From assembly GCF_004343725.1 (NCBI RefSeq), contig NZ_PTQW01000012.1, positions 62,001 to 126,000 of the forward strand: a stretch of 64,000 nucleotides of DNA, given 5' to 3'. Of this stretch, positions 1 through 7,721 are shown in pieces. Below the pieces are notes generated by a model. It ran no database searches. It had not been told where the DNA came from and saw nothing but the letters and a program-made list of their open reading frames with translations. The position numbers and the translations under genes are program-made. The first letter of the stretch is position 1; each line of letters starts with the position of its first letter. Origin of the DNA: Treponema sp. J25. GTDB lineage: Bacteria > Spirochaetota > Spirochaetia > Treponematales > Breznakiellaceae.

Positions 1-32
1 CCGAGCACCCATACAAAACTCTGTTTATACAT
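1..32 (-). CDS. start of an unidentified gene, cut by the window edge
   Basis: An ATG read on the minus strand at 32 opens a frame that runs off the left edge. Only ten residues are visible, MYKQSFVWVL. A strong ribosome binding site (GGAGG, about 37-41) lies four bases upstream of the ATG, and a promoter-like pair with an overlapping palindrome follows at 46-87, so the start is well supported. The product cannot be named. The basic-then-hydrophobic start could be a signal peptide or membrane segment, which is only an inference. Confidence 0.55.
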   Translation of the reverse strand, partial: MYKQSFVWVL

Positions 33-45
33 AGACCCTCCTTTT

Positions 46-87
46 GTAATATACTAGTATGTTACCCCAGAGCGCCTAATCTGTCAA
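46..87 (-). promoter_or_regulatory. promoter with overlapping palindromic operator
   Basis: On the minus strand a consensus -35 (TTGACA, 87-82) is followed after 17 bases by a -10-like TAACAT (64-59). A 20-base imperfect palindrome at 46-65 (half-site GTAATATACT, one mismatched pair) covers the -10. This arrangement is typical of a repressor site controlling the gene that starts at 32. The regulator is unknown. Confidence 0.55.
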
Positions 88-151
88 TCTTTATTTATTT
101 TTAGAAGACCACCCTTTAACATTTAAATATCAAAAGCTTTCTTTTATTGAA

Positions 152-904
152 TTACGACTCCGAACTTAAGAGCTTTTTTGCACAATCAGGGCAAAGTCCA
201 TGGGACACGTTTTGCCCTTCCTTCGCTTCGATAAATTCTTCTACAGGATACCACTGGCCTTTTTCATCCCGGATGCGCTTACAGTTGCTGCACATGGGAA
301 GGATTCCCTCCAGGCTTGCGATGCGCTGCTGGGCCTCTAGGAGTTCCCGATACATCCGTTCTAGCTCCCGTGCCCGGTACAAAGAGGCTTCATAACTTGC
401 AATAAGCAGGTTAAAGAGCTGGGCCCTGTTCGCATTCAATCGGTATTGGGTACCACCGATAGATACCGTAAATGCCTGATTTTGTTGATCCGCCGGGTCA
501 AAAACCTTCCTATGAAGATGGGCTTCAATCCGTTCAAATAAGAATTCTTCTTTGTATGGCTTGGGGATAAAGCTATCGGCTCCACTCTCGATACCCCGAA
601 TGATGTCTTCTGGCTCAGAAAGGGCAGTGACCAGAATAACGGGGATGTGATGCAGTTTTTCATCGTTCTTTATAGCCCGGCAGAGGGCATACCCATCCAT
701 TTCAGGCATCACCACATCACTGATTACCAGATGTACCGGTTCAAGGAACAGAATCTTAAGCGCCCGGGCCCCATTTTCAGCGGCAAAAACCCGAAAACCC
801 CGATGTTCCAGGAGGGACCGCAACGCCTGAGCCTGAACCTTGCTGTCTTCGGCGATAAGGATAGTGGGAACAGTATCGTTTTTTTCTATCGTTGGCTCCA
901 CCAT
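152..904 (-). CDS. response regulator with C-terminal zinc-finger-like output
   Basis: This is a two-component receiver protein of 250 residues. The receiver domain covers about residues 13-133 and has the acidic pair near D20, the phospho-acceptor D63 in ISDVVMPEMDG, T93 and K115 (IPKPYKEE). Residues about 175-200 look like a coiled coil. The C-terminus carries CSNCKRIRD (C205, C208) and CPDC (C238, C241), a four-cysteine module seen in some spirochaete and proteobacterial response regulators, probably metal binding. There is no DNA-binding or GGDEF output and no kinase next to it. AAGGAACCAA just upstream of the ATG fits a ribosome binding site. The output function is unknown. Confidence 0.9.
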   Translation of the reverse strand: MVEPTIEKNDTVPTILIAEDSKVQAQALRSLLEHRGFRVFAAENGARALKILFLEPVHLVISDVVMPEMDGYALCRAIKNDEKLHHIPVILVTALSEPEDIIRGIESGADSFIPKPYKEEFLFERIEAHLHRKVFDPADQQNQAFTVSIGGTQYRLNANRAQLFNLLIASYEASLYRARELERMYRELLEAQQRIASLEGILPMCSNCKRIRDEKGQWYPVEEFIEAKEGQNVSHGLCPDCAKKLLSSES

Positions 905-1027
905 TTGGTTCCTTCTTTTCTATCGCCGGCTCCTTTCAAAAGAGGCCCCATGGCTTTCCTCAGGGAAATGGCGATTTTTCCCCAAGGTAACGCCCCCACA
1001 GGGGGCCGTCCCCTCTTTTCTTCGCTT

Positions 1028-2854
1028 TTAGTTCGCTAGACGGGCCAATTCTGAACGTACATAGTCAATCAGGAAGCTCTGGGCTTCCTCAAAGGCTAGG
1101 AGGCGATTCTCCTTTTCTCCCCGGATTTTTACTTCTACCCTGGGAAGGTTCTTTTCGCCCACCACCACCCGCAGAGGAATCCCGATAAGGTCCGCATCCT
1201 TAAACTTAACCCCGGGCCGTTCATCCCGATCATCCACCAGGACTTCTATCCCTACTTTTTCAAGATTCGCGGCAAGCTCATCGGTAATAGTCTGGACCTG
1301 GCCATCATACTTGATGGGCACGATAATCACATGGTAGGGCGCCACCGACATGGGCCAGATAATACCATCATCATCGTGGTGTTCTTCGATTATAGAGGCA
1401 AGGGTTCGATCAACCCCTATTCCGTAACAGCCCATCAGGGGAATCTGGCTTTTACCGGCCTCATCCAGGTAGGTTACGTGCATGCTGACCGTATATTTGT
1501 ACCCCAGCTTAAAGATATGGCCTAATTCGTTCCCTTTCTTTTCGTAAAGCGTTCCGCCACACTGGACACAACAATCGCCGGCCTTTACTGTCCGCACATC
1601 CGCTACCAGCCAGGCCGTAAAATCCCGACCATAGGCCACATGGGCATAATGGAGGTCCTTCGCGAGGGCTCCGGTAATAGCATCGGGCATATCAGTAACA
1701 CTCTCATCAATCACGACAGGTACTTTGGTAAGCCCCACGGGACCCGCAAAACCTACCGGCGCGTCGGTAAGGCGCTCCACATCACCATCGCTGGCCAGTT
1801 GCACTTCCGAGGCCTTGAGCACTGCCGCCAGTTTTGTTTCGTTTACATCCAGGTCGCCCCGAATAGCCACCGCAAAGAACGCCTCGGGATAGGTCTTAGG
1901 CGCATCGGGCGCAGCCTGATGAGGCTGAAGGTGGGCACAGCCCGGGGCATTTGATAAATCGAGTTCCACATTCAGGGCCCGATATATGAGGGTCTTGATA
2001 AATTTAGTGGCATCGGTTTTAAGGAATGAACAGAGTTCTTCGATGGTGCGTACCGAAGGGGTTTCTATCTTTTCAATGGGGGGCGTGGTAGCCGCCCGGG
2101 ACCTCGCTTCGTCCACCGTTCGCAGGGTAAAATCCCGTTGACAGGTGGCTTTTTCTACGTTTGCCGCGTAATCGCATCCTTTGCATAAGATAAGGGTATT
2201 GTCGCCTATCTCGCTTTCCACCATGAATTCTTCAGAACCGGTTCCCCCCATGGCGCCGGTGTCAGCCTTTACGGGGATAACCGTAAGCCCACAACGCTTA
2301 AATATACGCCGATAGGCCCGCCCCATGGCCTGGTATACCTCATCCAGGCTTTGTTCATTCGTGTGGAACGAATAGGCATCCTTCATGGTAAATTCCCGGC
2401 CCCGCATTACGCCGTACCGGGGACGGATTTCATCCCGATATTTAGTGTTAATCTGATAGAGCGTCAGAGGGAGCTGGCGATAACTGCTCAGTTCGTCCCG
2501 GACCAGGGCAGTAAAGGCCTCTTCTGCGGTGGGGGAAACCACGAAATCAGCACCGAGCCGGTTTTTTACCCGGAGCATGGCCTCGCCCATGGTATCCCAG
2601 CGGCCCGATTCCTTCCATATTTCCCCCGGCACCACCACGGGGGGTTTTATCTCCAGGGCCCCAATAGCGTCCATTTCTTCCCGAATAATTTGCTCTACCT
2701 TTCGAAACGAACGGAGCCCCAGGGGCAAATACGCAAAAAGACCATTCGATAACTTTCGCATCATGGCGGCCCGCAGCATCAACACATGGCTGGCAATAAC
2801 CGCATCGGCGGGAACCTCCCGCAGGGTCGGAATAAAGGTTTGGGAAAACTTCAT
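1028..2854 (-). CDS. proS: prolyl-tRNA synthetase
   Basis: This cytoplasmic enzyme charges tRNA-Pro with proline. It is a class II synthetase of the bacterial type with an inserted editing (YbaK-like) domain at roughly residues 230-400. Motif 2 is visible at about 137-160 (TKYRDEIRPRYG followed by RGREFTMKDAYSF) and motif 3 near residue 475 (GCYGIGVDRT). The anticodon-binding domain closes the protein. I place the start at the ATG at 2854 (MKFSQTFIPT), which matches the usual N-terminus. The frame stays open to 3013, but that extension has no family resemblance and overlaps the upstream gene. Length is 608 residues, normal for ProS with the insertion. Confidence 0.95.
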   Translation of the reverse strand: MKFSQTFIPTLREVPADAVIASHVLMLRAAMMRKLSNGLFAYLPLGLRSFRKVEQIIREEMDAIGALEIKPPVVVPGEIWKESGRWDTMGEAMLRVKNRLGADFVVSPTAEEAFTALVRDELSSYRQLPLTLYQINTKYRDEIRPRYGVMRGREFTMKDAYSFHTNEQSLDEVYQAMGRAYRRIFKRCGLTVIPVKADTGAMGGTGSEEFMVESEIGDNTLILCKGCDYAANVEKATCQRDFTLRTVDEARSRAATTPPIEKIETPSVRTIEELCSFLKTDATKFIKTLIYRALNVELDLSNAPGCAHLQPHQAAPDAPKTYPEAFFAVAIRGDLDVNETKLAAVLKASEVQLASDGDVERLTDAPVGFAGPVGLTKVPVVIDESVTDMPDAITGALAKDLHYAHVAYGRDFTAWLVADVRTVKAGDCCVQCGGTLYEKKGNELGHIFKLGYKYTVSMHVTYLDEAGKSQIPLMGCYGIGVDRTLASIIEEHHDDDGIIWPMSVAPYHVIIVPIKYDGQVQTITDELAANLEKVGIEVLVDDRDERPGVKFKDADLIGIPLRVVVGEKNLPRVEVKIRGEKENRLLAFEEAQSFLIDYVRSELARLAN

Positions 2855-2952
2855 ACCCCATAGATTACCCGGCAAAGGAGTCTTTAGGCAAGAGATTTCT
2901 TCCCAAGTGCCAATTGGAGACCCTGCATTGAGCCTCTTCTTTCTCAGAGAAC

Positions 2953-3441
2953 CTATTGTTTCTTTATCGATCCCAGGGTTTCTTGAAGGGTCCCCATGGG
3001 GCAAAGGGCACACCAGGCGCGAGGTTTAAAGAAAAAACCCAGTAGAGAACTAATACCTACCGAGAGAATGTAAATAGCCCAAAAAATCCGCCCAATCTGG
3101 GCCCATGTCTGACCAAAACGGGCTATGAGGTTTATCATACAAAAAAACATAAACCCACAAAGGGCTCTCCGAAGCTCTGGCGCATACAACCACGGTGGCA
3201 GCCGATGCTTTCTGGAAACCTTCCCCAGAACCGCCGTAAGATAGGTGCCATTAGGGCATACCTTCCCGCAAAAATAACGGGTATACCGAAAACTAAGCCC
3301 CACCGCCAGAATTATCAACATGATCACCAAAAACCCCAAGAAAGGGAAAAAATAACCGCCCACACTTACTATTGCGACAAAAACAACCGATAGGACAGAG
3401 GGCCATTTTTTATGTTGGATTACGCTATCTGTTCTATTCAT
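2953..3441 (-). CDS. membrane protein with 4Fe-4S-type cysteine motifs (NapH/NosR-like fragment)
   Basis: This 162-residue protein has several membrane helices (about 15-50, 83-97 and 105-135). Two short cysteine motifs face the ends of helices: CGKVCPNGTY (C58, C62) and CALCPMG (C144, C147). Such CxxxCP/CxxCP motifs mark the membrane part of the NapH/NosR/CcoG group of electron-transfer proteins, which usually go on to ferredoxin domains. Those are absent here, so this is a short, core-only form. It probably passes electrons at the membrane, but the partner is not visible. It lies upstream of proS on the same strand. Confidence 0.65.
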   Translation of the reverse strand: MNRTDSVIQHKKWPSVLSVVFVAIVSVGGYFFPFLGFLVIMLIILAVGLSFRYTRYFCGKVCPNGTYLTAVLGKVSRKHRLPPWLYAPELRRALCGFMFFCMINLIARFGQTWAQIGRIFWAIYILSVGISSLLGFFFKPRAWCALCPMGTLQETLGSIKKQ

Positions 3442-3666
3442 GATTTAAATATATATTATTTTGATAATATAATAAATACATCATACACCCCGAACTATCT
3501 TTTCGAACAAGAAAGAAGGGGTCCTGTTTTTCTTTATCCTAAATACAAGATTTTATGCTGCATGGTGGCGCCCCGGGAAAACGCGTCAGCGAGCAGAGAT
3601 TTTCGCAGAGGCTTTTCTTCGTTAGAAGAGATCCCCAATTCCCAAAGGCCTTTTTTTCAGGAAGAA

Positions 3667-4002
3667 CTATTTCTCCTTCCGGTATCGATACACATGGATG
3701 GATTCTTTCGTAACCAGCCCTTCTCCCATAATTTCATCCAGGAAGGGGAGGAGCATGTCTATCTTTTCTTCCTTGTCGACTATTTCAATTACAATAGGGA
3801 GGTCCCCCGAAAGGGTAAGGATCCCCGCGGAATGCATATGGCTGTGGGCACCAAAGCCCATAATCCCCCGTAAAACCGTAGCACCCGAGAGCTTTAGTTC
3901 CCGTGCCTTAAGAACTATCTGTTCATACACGGGCCGCCCATGATACATGTCGGATTCGCCCAGATAAATTCTCAGGAGCACATCATCTTCTTCAAAATGC
4001 AC
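3667..4002 (-). CDS. DUF190 protein, partner of CrcB
   Basis: This 111-residue soluble protein matches the DUF190 family in its core: LRIYLGESDMYHGRPVYE near the N-terminus and LRGIMGFGAHS in the middle. The fold is ferredoxin-like, related to PII proteins. DUF190 genes are often next to crcB, as here (crcB lies about 100 bases upstream on the same strand), so a role in controlling fluoride export is plausible but not proven. The frame begins with a GTG at 4002 preceded by a G-rich stretch that can serve as ribosome binding site. Confidence 0.8.
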   Translation of the reverse strand: MHFEEDDVLLRIYLGESDMYHGRPVYEQIVLKARELKLSGATVLRGIMGFGAHSHMHSAGILTLSGDLPIVIEIVDKEEKIDMLLPFLDEIMGEGLVTKESIHVYRYRKEK

Positions 4003-4101
4003 TGCTTACCCCCTCGCCTTATTTACCCTAGTATATCACCATTCTCTGCCAATGGGCTTACAAAAGTTATCCCCTTCCGGCACATACAGGTTCTTTATCC
4101 G

Positions 4102-4485
4102 TTATATTCTGTTTGCCTGGGCCAGGAGGATGCCAAGGACAATGGCTGCAAAACTTACCACATTGTTCAGAAAGAAATTCCAGAAGGCGGCCCCATATTG
4201 TCCCTTTTGTAAAAGGGTCACCGTTTCTAACGCATAGGTAGAAAAAGTGGTATAGGCTCCTATAAACCCAATGGTTATCAGGAAACGATAGTTTTGAGAA
4301 AGGGCGGCCCTATTGATAACCGTAAAAAAGAAGCCCATTAACAGGGAACCACTCACATTCACGACCAGGGTTCCCAGGGGAAAGGCCGTGAAAATTCGTT
4401 CTGATACAAAGCGGGACACCACAAAACGAAAAAGGGCACCCACACCCCCGCCTACGAGAATAAGAGAAAGGTTGATAAGATTCAT
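4102..4485 (-). CDS. crcB: fluoride exporter CrcB (Fluc)
   Basis: Small inner-membrane fluoride channel that protects the cell from fluoride and works as a dimer. It has 127 residues, four membrane helices and the family motifs GGGVGALFRF (12-21), PLGTLVVNVSGS (36-47) and GFIGAYTTFSTY (73-84). I use the ATG at 4485 because it gives the standard N-terminus. The frame extends to 4539, but without family similarity. The neighbour DUF190 supports the call. I looked for a fluoride riboswitch in the short upstream stretch and could not recognise one. Confidence 0.93.
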   Translation of the reverse strand: MNLINLSLILVGGGVGALFRFVVSRFVSERIFTAFPLGTLVVNVSGSLLMGFFFTVINRAALSQNYRFLITIGFIGAYTTFSTYALETVTLLQKGQYGAAFWNFFLNNVVSFAAIVLGILLAQANRI

Positions 4486-4598
4486 GATGGGTATACTATA
4501 AGAAGACCAACAAAAAAAGACAATAATGAAAAAACCCATCCTTTTTTGCGGTTATCCGTCGCTGGTTATTTTATACCCCAGGCATTACAGTTATTTTC

Positions 4599-4799
4599 AT
4601 GATAAGCAATTCAAAAGAAATACAAAGGTGGAAACAATCTTTCCTCATAGAACAAGGGAAAGAAGTCCACAAAAAACGCCTGGCAAGGGGGCTTTCTATT
4701 CAAGAATTATCCCGTATGATAGGTGTTCACCGTAATACCATAACCGCTATTGAACAGGGCAAACATGATTATTCATCTATGAAGGAGGGGGACCTTTAA
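4599..4799 (+). pseudogene. truncated XRE-family helix-turn-helix regulator
   Basis: The 66-residue frame carries an XRE-type helix-turn-helix, with LSIQELSRMIGVHRNT and then AIEQGKHDYS at residues 32-59. In the family the domain continues for one or two further helices, but here the frame ends soon after in an unrelated MKEGDL. The next frame (4783-4974) carries the tail of a different protein. It therefore looks like a regulator cut off by a recombination event. It could still be expressed as a small DNA-binding protein. Confidence 0.6.
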
Positions 4800-4974
4800 C
4801 ACAAGCAGCACCATATTCACTTCCTACAAGGATGATACGGTCATGGGAGACACCAACCACGATGGCAGCGTTACCCAACCCACTGTTGGGGACTGGTACG
4901 GAATCTGGGATGATGATTTGAACAGCGGTGAATACAGAACAGGGGATAACATCACCTATGCGACCAATAACTAA
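4783..4974 (+). pseudogene. C-terminal remnant of an extracellular-type protein
   Basis: A frame without its own start joins directly onto the truncated XRE gene. It encodes a polar, Asp/Asn/Thr-rich stretch containing MGDTNHDGSVTQP, then GDWYGIWDDDLNSGEYR, and ends in TAA at 4974. The DxNxDG pattern resembles calcium-binding or dockerin-like loops of secreted proteins. With no N-terminus it is most likely the leftover 3' end of a deleted gene. I cannot name the parent gene. Confidence 0.4.
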
Positions 4975-5024
4975 ACGGACAGACTAAAGAACTATAAAAC
5001 ACCCGACTATTTTTGTTCCGGCTA

Positions 5025-5090
5025 CCCGCGTCTGGCGGGCCGCGCCCACAAGATGAACCCGCCTCTGGCGGGTAACCTGCCCCTGGCAGG
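5025..5090 (+). repeat. three 15-base stem-loop repeats with a compensated base change
   Basis: Three units have the form five-base stem, five-base loop, five-base stem: 5025-5039 (CCCGC/GCGGG), 5058-5072 (CCCGC/GCGGG) and 5076-5090 (CCTGC/GCAGG). The third copy differs by one base in each arm so that pairing is kept. Loops are GTCTG, CTCTG and CCCTG. Units 1 and 3 are followed by a similar CCGC(G/A)(C/T)CCA tail. They sit in a gene-free, decayed region and resemble REP-type elements. Confidence 0.6.
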
Positions 5091-5154
5091 CCGCATCCAT
5101 ACAGGTAGCCCATAAGGGCAGATCGCCTCAAGGGGACCCCTCAGACCGAAGGAT

Positions 5155-5501
5155 CTTCAAGACTGTTGTTACACTCACCGGTAGTCCTAATTCTCGTTGT
5201 AACCGCATTGTACTTTTTCGTTTGCCTGCTCAAGCTCCTTGACCGCACAGGTATGAGTTTAAATCGTATCCATTCTCCATGGCTTCCTGGTTCGAGGGCT
5301 TTTGTGTGGTCTACGGCTTTGTTCCACAAGCCCCTCTTTCTTCTCAGCGCCATATCATCTTACCTATTTCCTCACTGTTTTCTTTGTGGTGCCATACAAT
5401 TTCGCGGTGGGTTTGATGCCGTGTGTTAGTACGGCTTCCACTAATTCAAGTTGTGCCTCATACCGGTCTTTACTTGTTTTGATAAAGCCATAATACTTCA
5501 T
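5155..5501 (-). pseudogene. decayed IS transposase, N-terminal part
   Basis: The frame opening at ATG 5501 encodes a typical N-terminal transposase helix-turn-helix (LVEAVLTHGIKPTAKLYGTT, then KKTVRK). It stops at a TAG at 5364. Reading on past it gives K-stop-VR-stop-Y, where an intact relative would be expected to have KWVRRY, so TGG has become TAG and CGA has become TGA. The same frame then resumes transposase-like sequence (GLVEQSRRPHKSP) before a frameshift. It is an inactive copy of an IS481/IS3-like integrase-fold element. The left limit is approximate. Confidence 0.7.
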
Positions 5502-5632
5502 GGTATACACGGTGTTCTCCTGTAGAGGATTTGTTTGTATTACCATTCTACCTCCATCCGTCGGATCGGGGTAGGCCCAGGGGGCCATGTATGTTTATAC
5601 ATACCAGATTGACTAATACCTCAGGAGGAATT

Positions 5633-6127
5633 ATGAAAAAGACTGCGATGATTTTACACGTATTTGTGTTTGCACTTACACTGCATGCACAAAAAATTGT
5701 TGGTACAACAACGGAAGATATATTGCAAATTGGAGTCATTGATGGAAAAACTCCAGTGTATGTTTCAAAAACAATAAAAGAGGGACTTATATCAACAATT
5801 GTTGAATATTATGTCACAATAGGCAAGGAAAAAGCTGGTCCCTATGATGTTGTTGGTAGGTTAACTTTTTCTCCCGATGGAAAAACACTGGCTTATGGTG
5901 CACAAATTGATAACAAATGGTGTGTTTTTGCTGGCAAGGAAAAAGCCGGCCCCTATGATGGTGTTGGTTGGTTAACTTTTTCTCCCGATGGAAAGACACT
6001 GGCTTACAAGGCGGAAATTGATGAGGAGTACTATACTAAAATACTAACCAATGGAAAGGAATATATTGGATCAACTGTTAATGGTGTTGTTATCTATGTA
6101 GATAATGGTACTATATACATCAAGTAG
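5633..6127 (+). CDS. exported protein with two PD40 (WD40-like) repeats
   Basis: This 164-residue protein starts at an ATG with a strong ribosome binding site (AGGAGGAATT). A signal peptide is clear (MKKTAMILHVFVFALTLHAQ). Residues about 64-145 contain two near-identical repeats of about 41 residues, each with GKEKAGPYD, then LTFSPDGKTLAY, the PD40 beta-propeller blade motif. Two blades cannot form a closed propeller, so it is probably a shortened member of a larger family. The gene is AT-richer than its surroundings and is wedged between two transposase fragments, which suggests transfer or rearrangement. Function is unknown. Confidence 0.7.
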   Translation: MKKTAMILHVFVFALTLHAQKIVGTTTEDILQIGVIDGKTPVYVSKTIKEGLISTIVEYYVTIGKEKAGPYDVVGRLTFSPDGKTLAYGAQIDNKWCVFAGKEKAGPYDGVGWLTFSPDGKTLAYKAEIDEEYYTKILTNGKEYIGSTVNGVVIYVDNGTIYIK

Positions 6128-6136
6128 TACTCCATT

Positions 6137-6343
6137 GTGCGCTTCAACCAGACTGTTCTTGATGAGTTTTTTAGAATCGTATTTCGACAGAAGCTCTATG
6201 AAAGCGTAGAATCCCTTCAAGAGGATCTCGACCAGTGGCTGCATGAGTATACCTATGAAAGGCCCCATCTCGGGTATAGGAACCAGGGACGTCGTCCCTG
6301 GGAAACGATAGACCTGTTCCTGAAAGGAACATTAAAATTGTAA
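6137..6343 (+). pseudogene. C-terminal fragment of an IS transposase
   Basis: The 68-residue frame is the end of an integrase-core transposase: RFNQTVLDEFFR, LDQWLHEYTYERPH and LGYRNQGRRPWE are typical of the last part of the catalytic domain, where YNxERPH follows the final catalytic Glu region. The upstream two-thirds are missing, and the fragment begins a few bases after the stop of the PD40 gene. It lies on the opposite strand to the N-terminal fragment at 5155-5501, so the two cannot be halves of one simple copy without an inversion. Confidence 0.75.
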
Positions 6344-6367
6344 ATAAAGAAGGTTAGGAATACATAT

Positions 6368-6679
6368 TCAGCAGCATCGAACCTTTTTTGACTTTGCAGT
6401 TCCACAATCGCAATCGCAGTTTGGTTCCCCGCCTTTTAATAAACCGCCAATCACTGCGGCGGTGCAGCCGACCCCACTGGTTACGGTGAGTGCGCTGACG
6501 GGGCAGTTACGGGCACAGGCGCCGCATTCCATACAGCGGCCACGGTCAGCGATACGGGCCTTACCTTCCGCAAAGGAAAACACATTATGGGGACAGACCT
6601 CACAGCACATAAGACAGCCTATACATTTTTCAGTATCAAGCGTAAGACTTTGCCCGGCTAATATGTATCGGAATTCCAT
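6368..6679 (-). CDS. hgcB: mercury methylation ferredoxin HgcB
   Basis: HgcB supplies electrons to HgcA during conversion of Hg(II) to methylmercury. The 103-residue protein has two 4Fe-4S motifs: C19, C22, C25, C29 and C49, C52, C55, C59. The second is CMECGAC, the HgcB signature. The C-terminus ends in a vicinal cysteine pair (C102-C103), also characteristic, and an extra CDCDC run sits at 88-92. It begins four bases after the stop of hgcA, and together with the upstream regulator forms one transcription unit. General ferredoxins share the cluster motifs, but the signature, tail and neighbour make HgcB clear. Confidence 0.92.
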   Translation of the reverse strand: MEFRYILAGQSLTLDTEKCIGCLMCCEVCPHNVFSFAEGKARIADRGRCMECGACARNCPVSALTVTSGVGCTAAVIGGLLKGGEPNCDCDCGTAKSKKVRCC

Positions 6680-6683
6680 TGAC

Positions 6684-7721
6684 CTACCCCTTCATTAAAA
6701 ACATACTCAAGCGGACGGCTATAATAACTATCCCTGCAAGAGCAGCCGTTATCATAATTGGCAGACCGACTTTCACTTCCCATTTTACCCCTGTTAAATT
6801 GGTAAATGTGGAGGACCCGGTAAAGTTCATCGATATAAAAGATATTAGGCTTGTGGAAAGTAAAAAGTAAGAAGCAGCTTCCATACCGTTAAGGCGAAAT
6901 ATTCCAATGGCAAACAAGCTCCAGGAGGAACCAAGAACACAGCCCTTGAGGGCAAAGGCCTTAAAGGGCAGGAGGGGCAGAAGGCAGGGAAAGAAAATGG
7001 AGCCTACAAGGAGGGGAGACAGGAACAGCGCCGCATAGCGGAAATACGCGGCAGGGGTAAGATTGCCTGAAAGGTACCAGAAAAGCCCAGACACCAGCAG
7101 AGCTCCCACCGCAAAGGGCCAGGCATGCACGAGTTCTACCGGTACAACCGCAAGCCTATCGGCGAGACGGAATTCCACCCGGCGCATCGCATCGGTCTTT
7201 TTCATCCCAGCCTTAAGAAACGCAGGAATATCCTTTGCCCGAACCGGCCCATATACAACCCGGAATCCCGTGGCTTTGGCAACTTCATGGGCGGCCACCC
7301 CGGGCGCTCCAAGCTGGGGCAAAATCAGGGTCCGATGCGAAACAAGGGAAGCCAAACCAACATTTTTAACCTGGCGGATGACCTCTTGTGTACCAAAGGT
7401 ACCTTTCCCAGCGGCACACCATACATTGACACCCTTAGTATCGAGCACGAGAATCCATGCATCTATACCGCTGAGTTCCTTACGGAGGGCATCAAAACTG
7501 AGTTTATAGTTTGCGGATACGAGAACCATTGAGCTGGCTGTGGGATTGCCGCATGCATACAATCCCGGTTTTACCAAATACCGATTACGGCCAAAACCCC
7601 AGCGCACCTTCCATCCATCTATAATATCCCTCATACTCAGCTTGGTAGAAACTACCGGTATACTCTGTTGTTTTGTATTCGATAGGGGCCGCAATACCGC
7701 ATTGCTCAAGTCAAAGCTCAT
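6684..7721 (-). CDS. hgcA: mercury methyltransferase corrinoid protein HgcA
   Basis: HgcA carries a cobalamin whose cobalt is ligated by a cysteine and transfers a methyl group to Hg(II). The diagnostic cap-helix motif NVWCAAGK is present at residues 99-106 (Cys102). The N-terminal half is the soluble corrinoid domain, related to the corrinoid iron-sulfur protein of the acetyl-CoA pathway. From about residue 195 to 345 there are about five membrane helices, as in known HgcA. Length is 345. I choose the ATG at 7721, six bases after AGGAGG; the GTG one codon earlier is less likely. The start overlaps the stop of the MarR gene by one base, and hgcB follows. Confidence 0.94.
   Translation of the reverse strand: MSFDLSNAVLRPLSNTKQQSIPVVSTKLSMRDIIDGWKVRWGFGRNRYLVKPGLYACGNPTASSMVLVSANYKLSFDALRKELSGIDAWILVLDTKGVNVWCAAGKGTFGTQEVIRQVKNVGLASLVSHRTLILPQLGAPGVAAHEVAKATGFRVVYGPVRAKDIPAFLKAGMKKTDAMRRVEFRLADRLAVVPVELVHAWPFAVGALLVSGLFWYLSGNLTPAAYFRYAALFLSPLLVGSIFFPCLLPLLPFKAFALKGCVLGSSWSLFAIGIFRLNGMEAASYFLLSTSLISFISMNFTGSSTFTNLTGVKWEVKVGLPIMITAALAGIVIIAVRLSMFLMKG

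Noticed and set aside
4486-4600. fluoride riboswitch ahead of crcB
   Set aside because: I could not find the conserved pairing and loop sequence of that class in the short upstream stretch.
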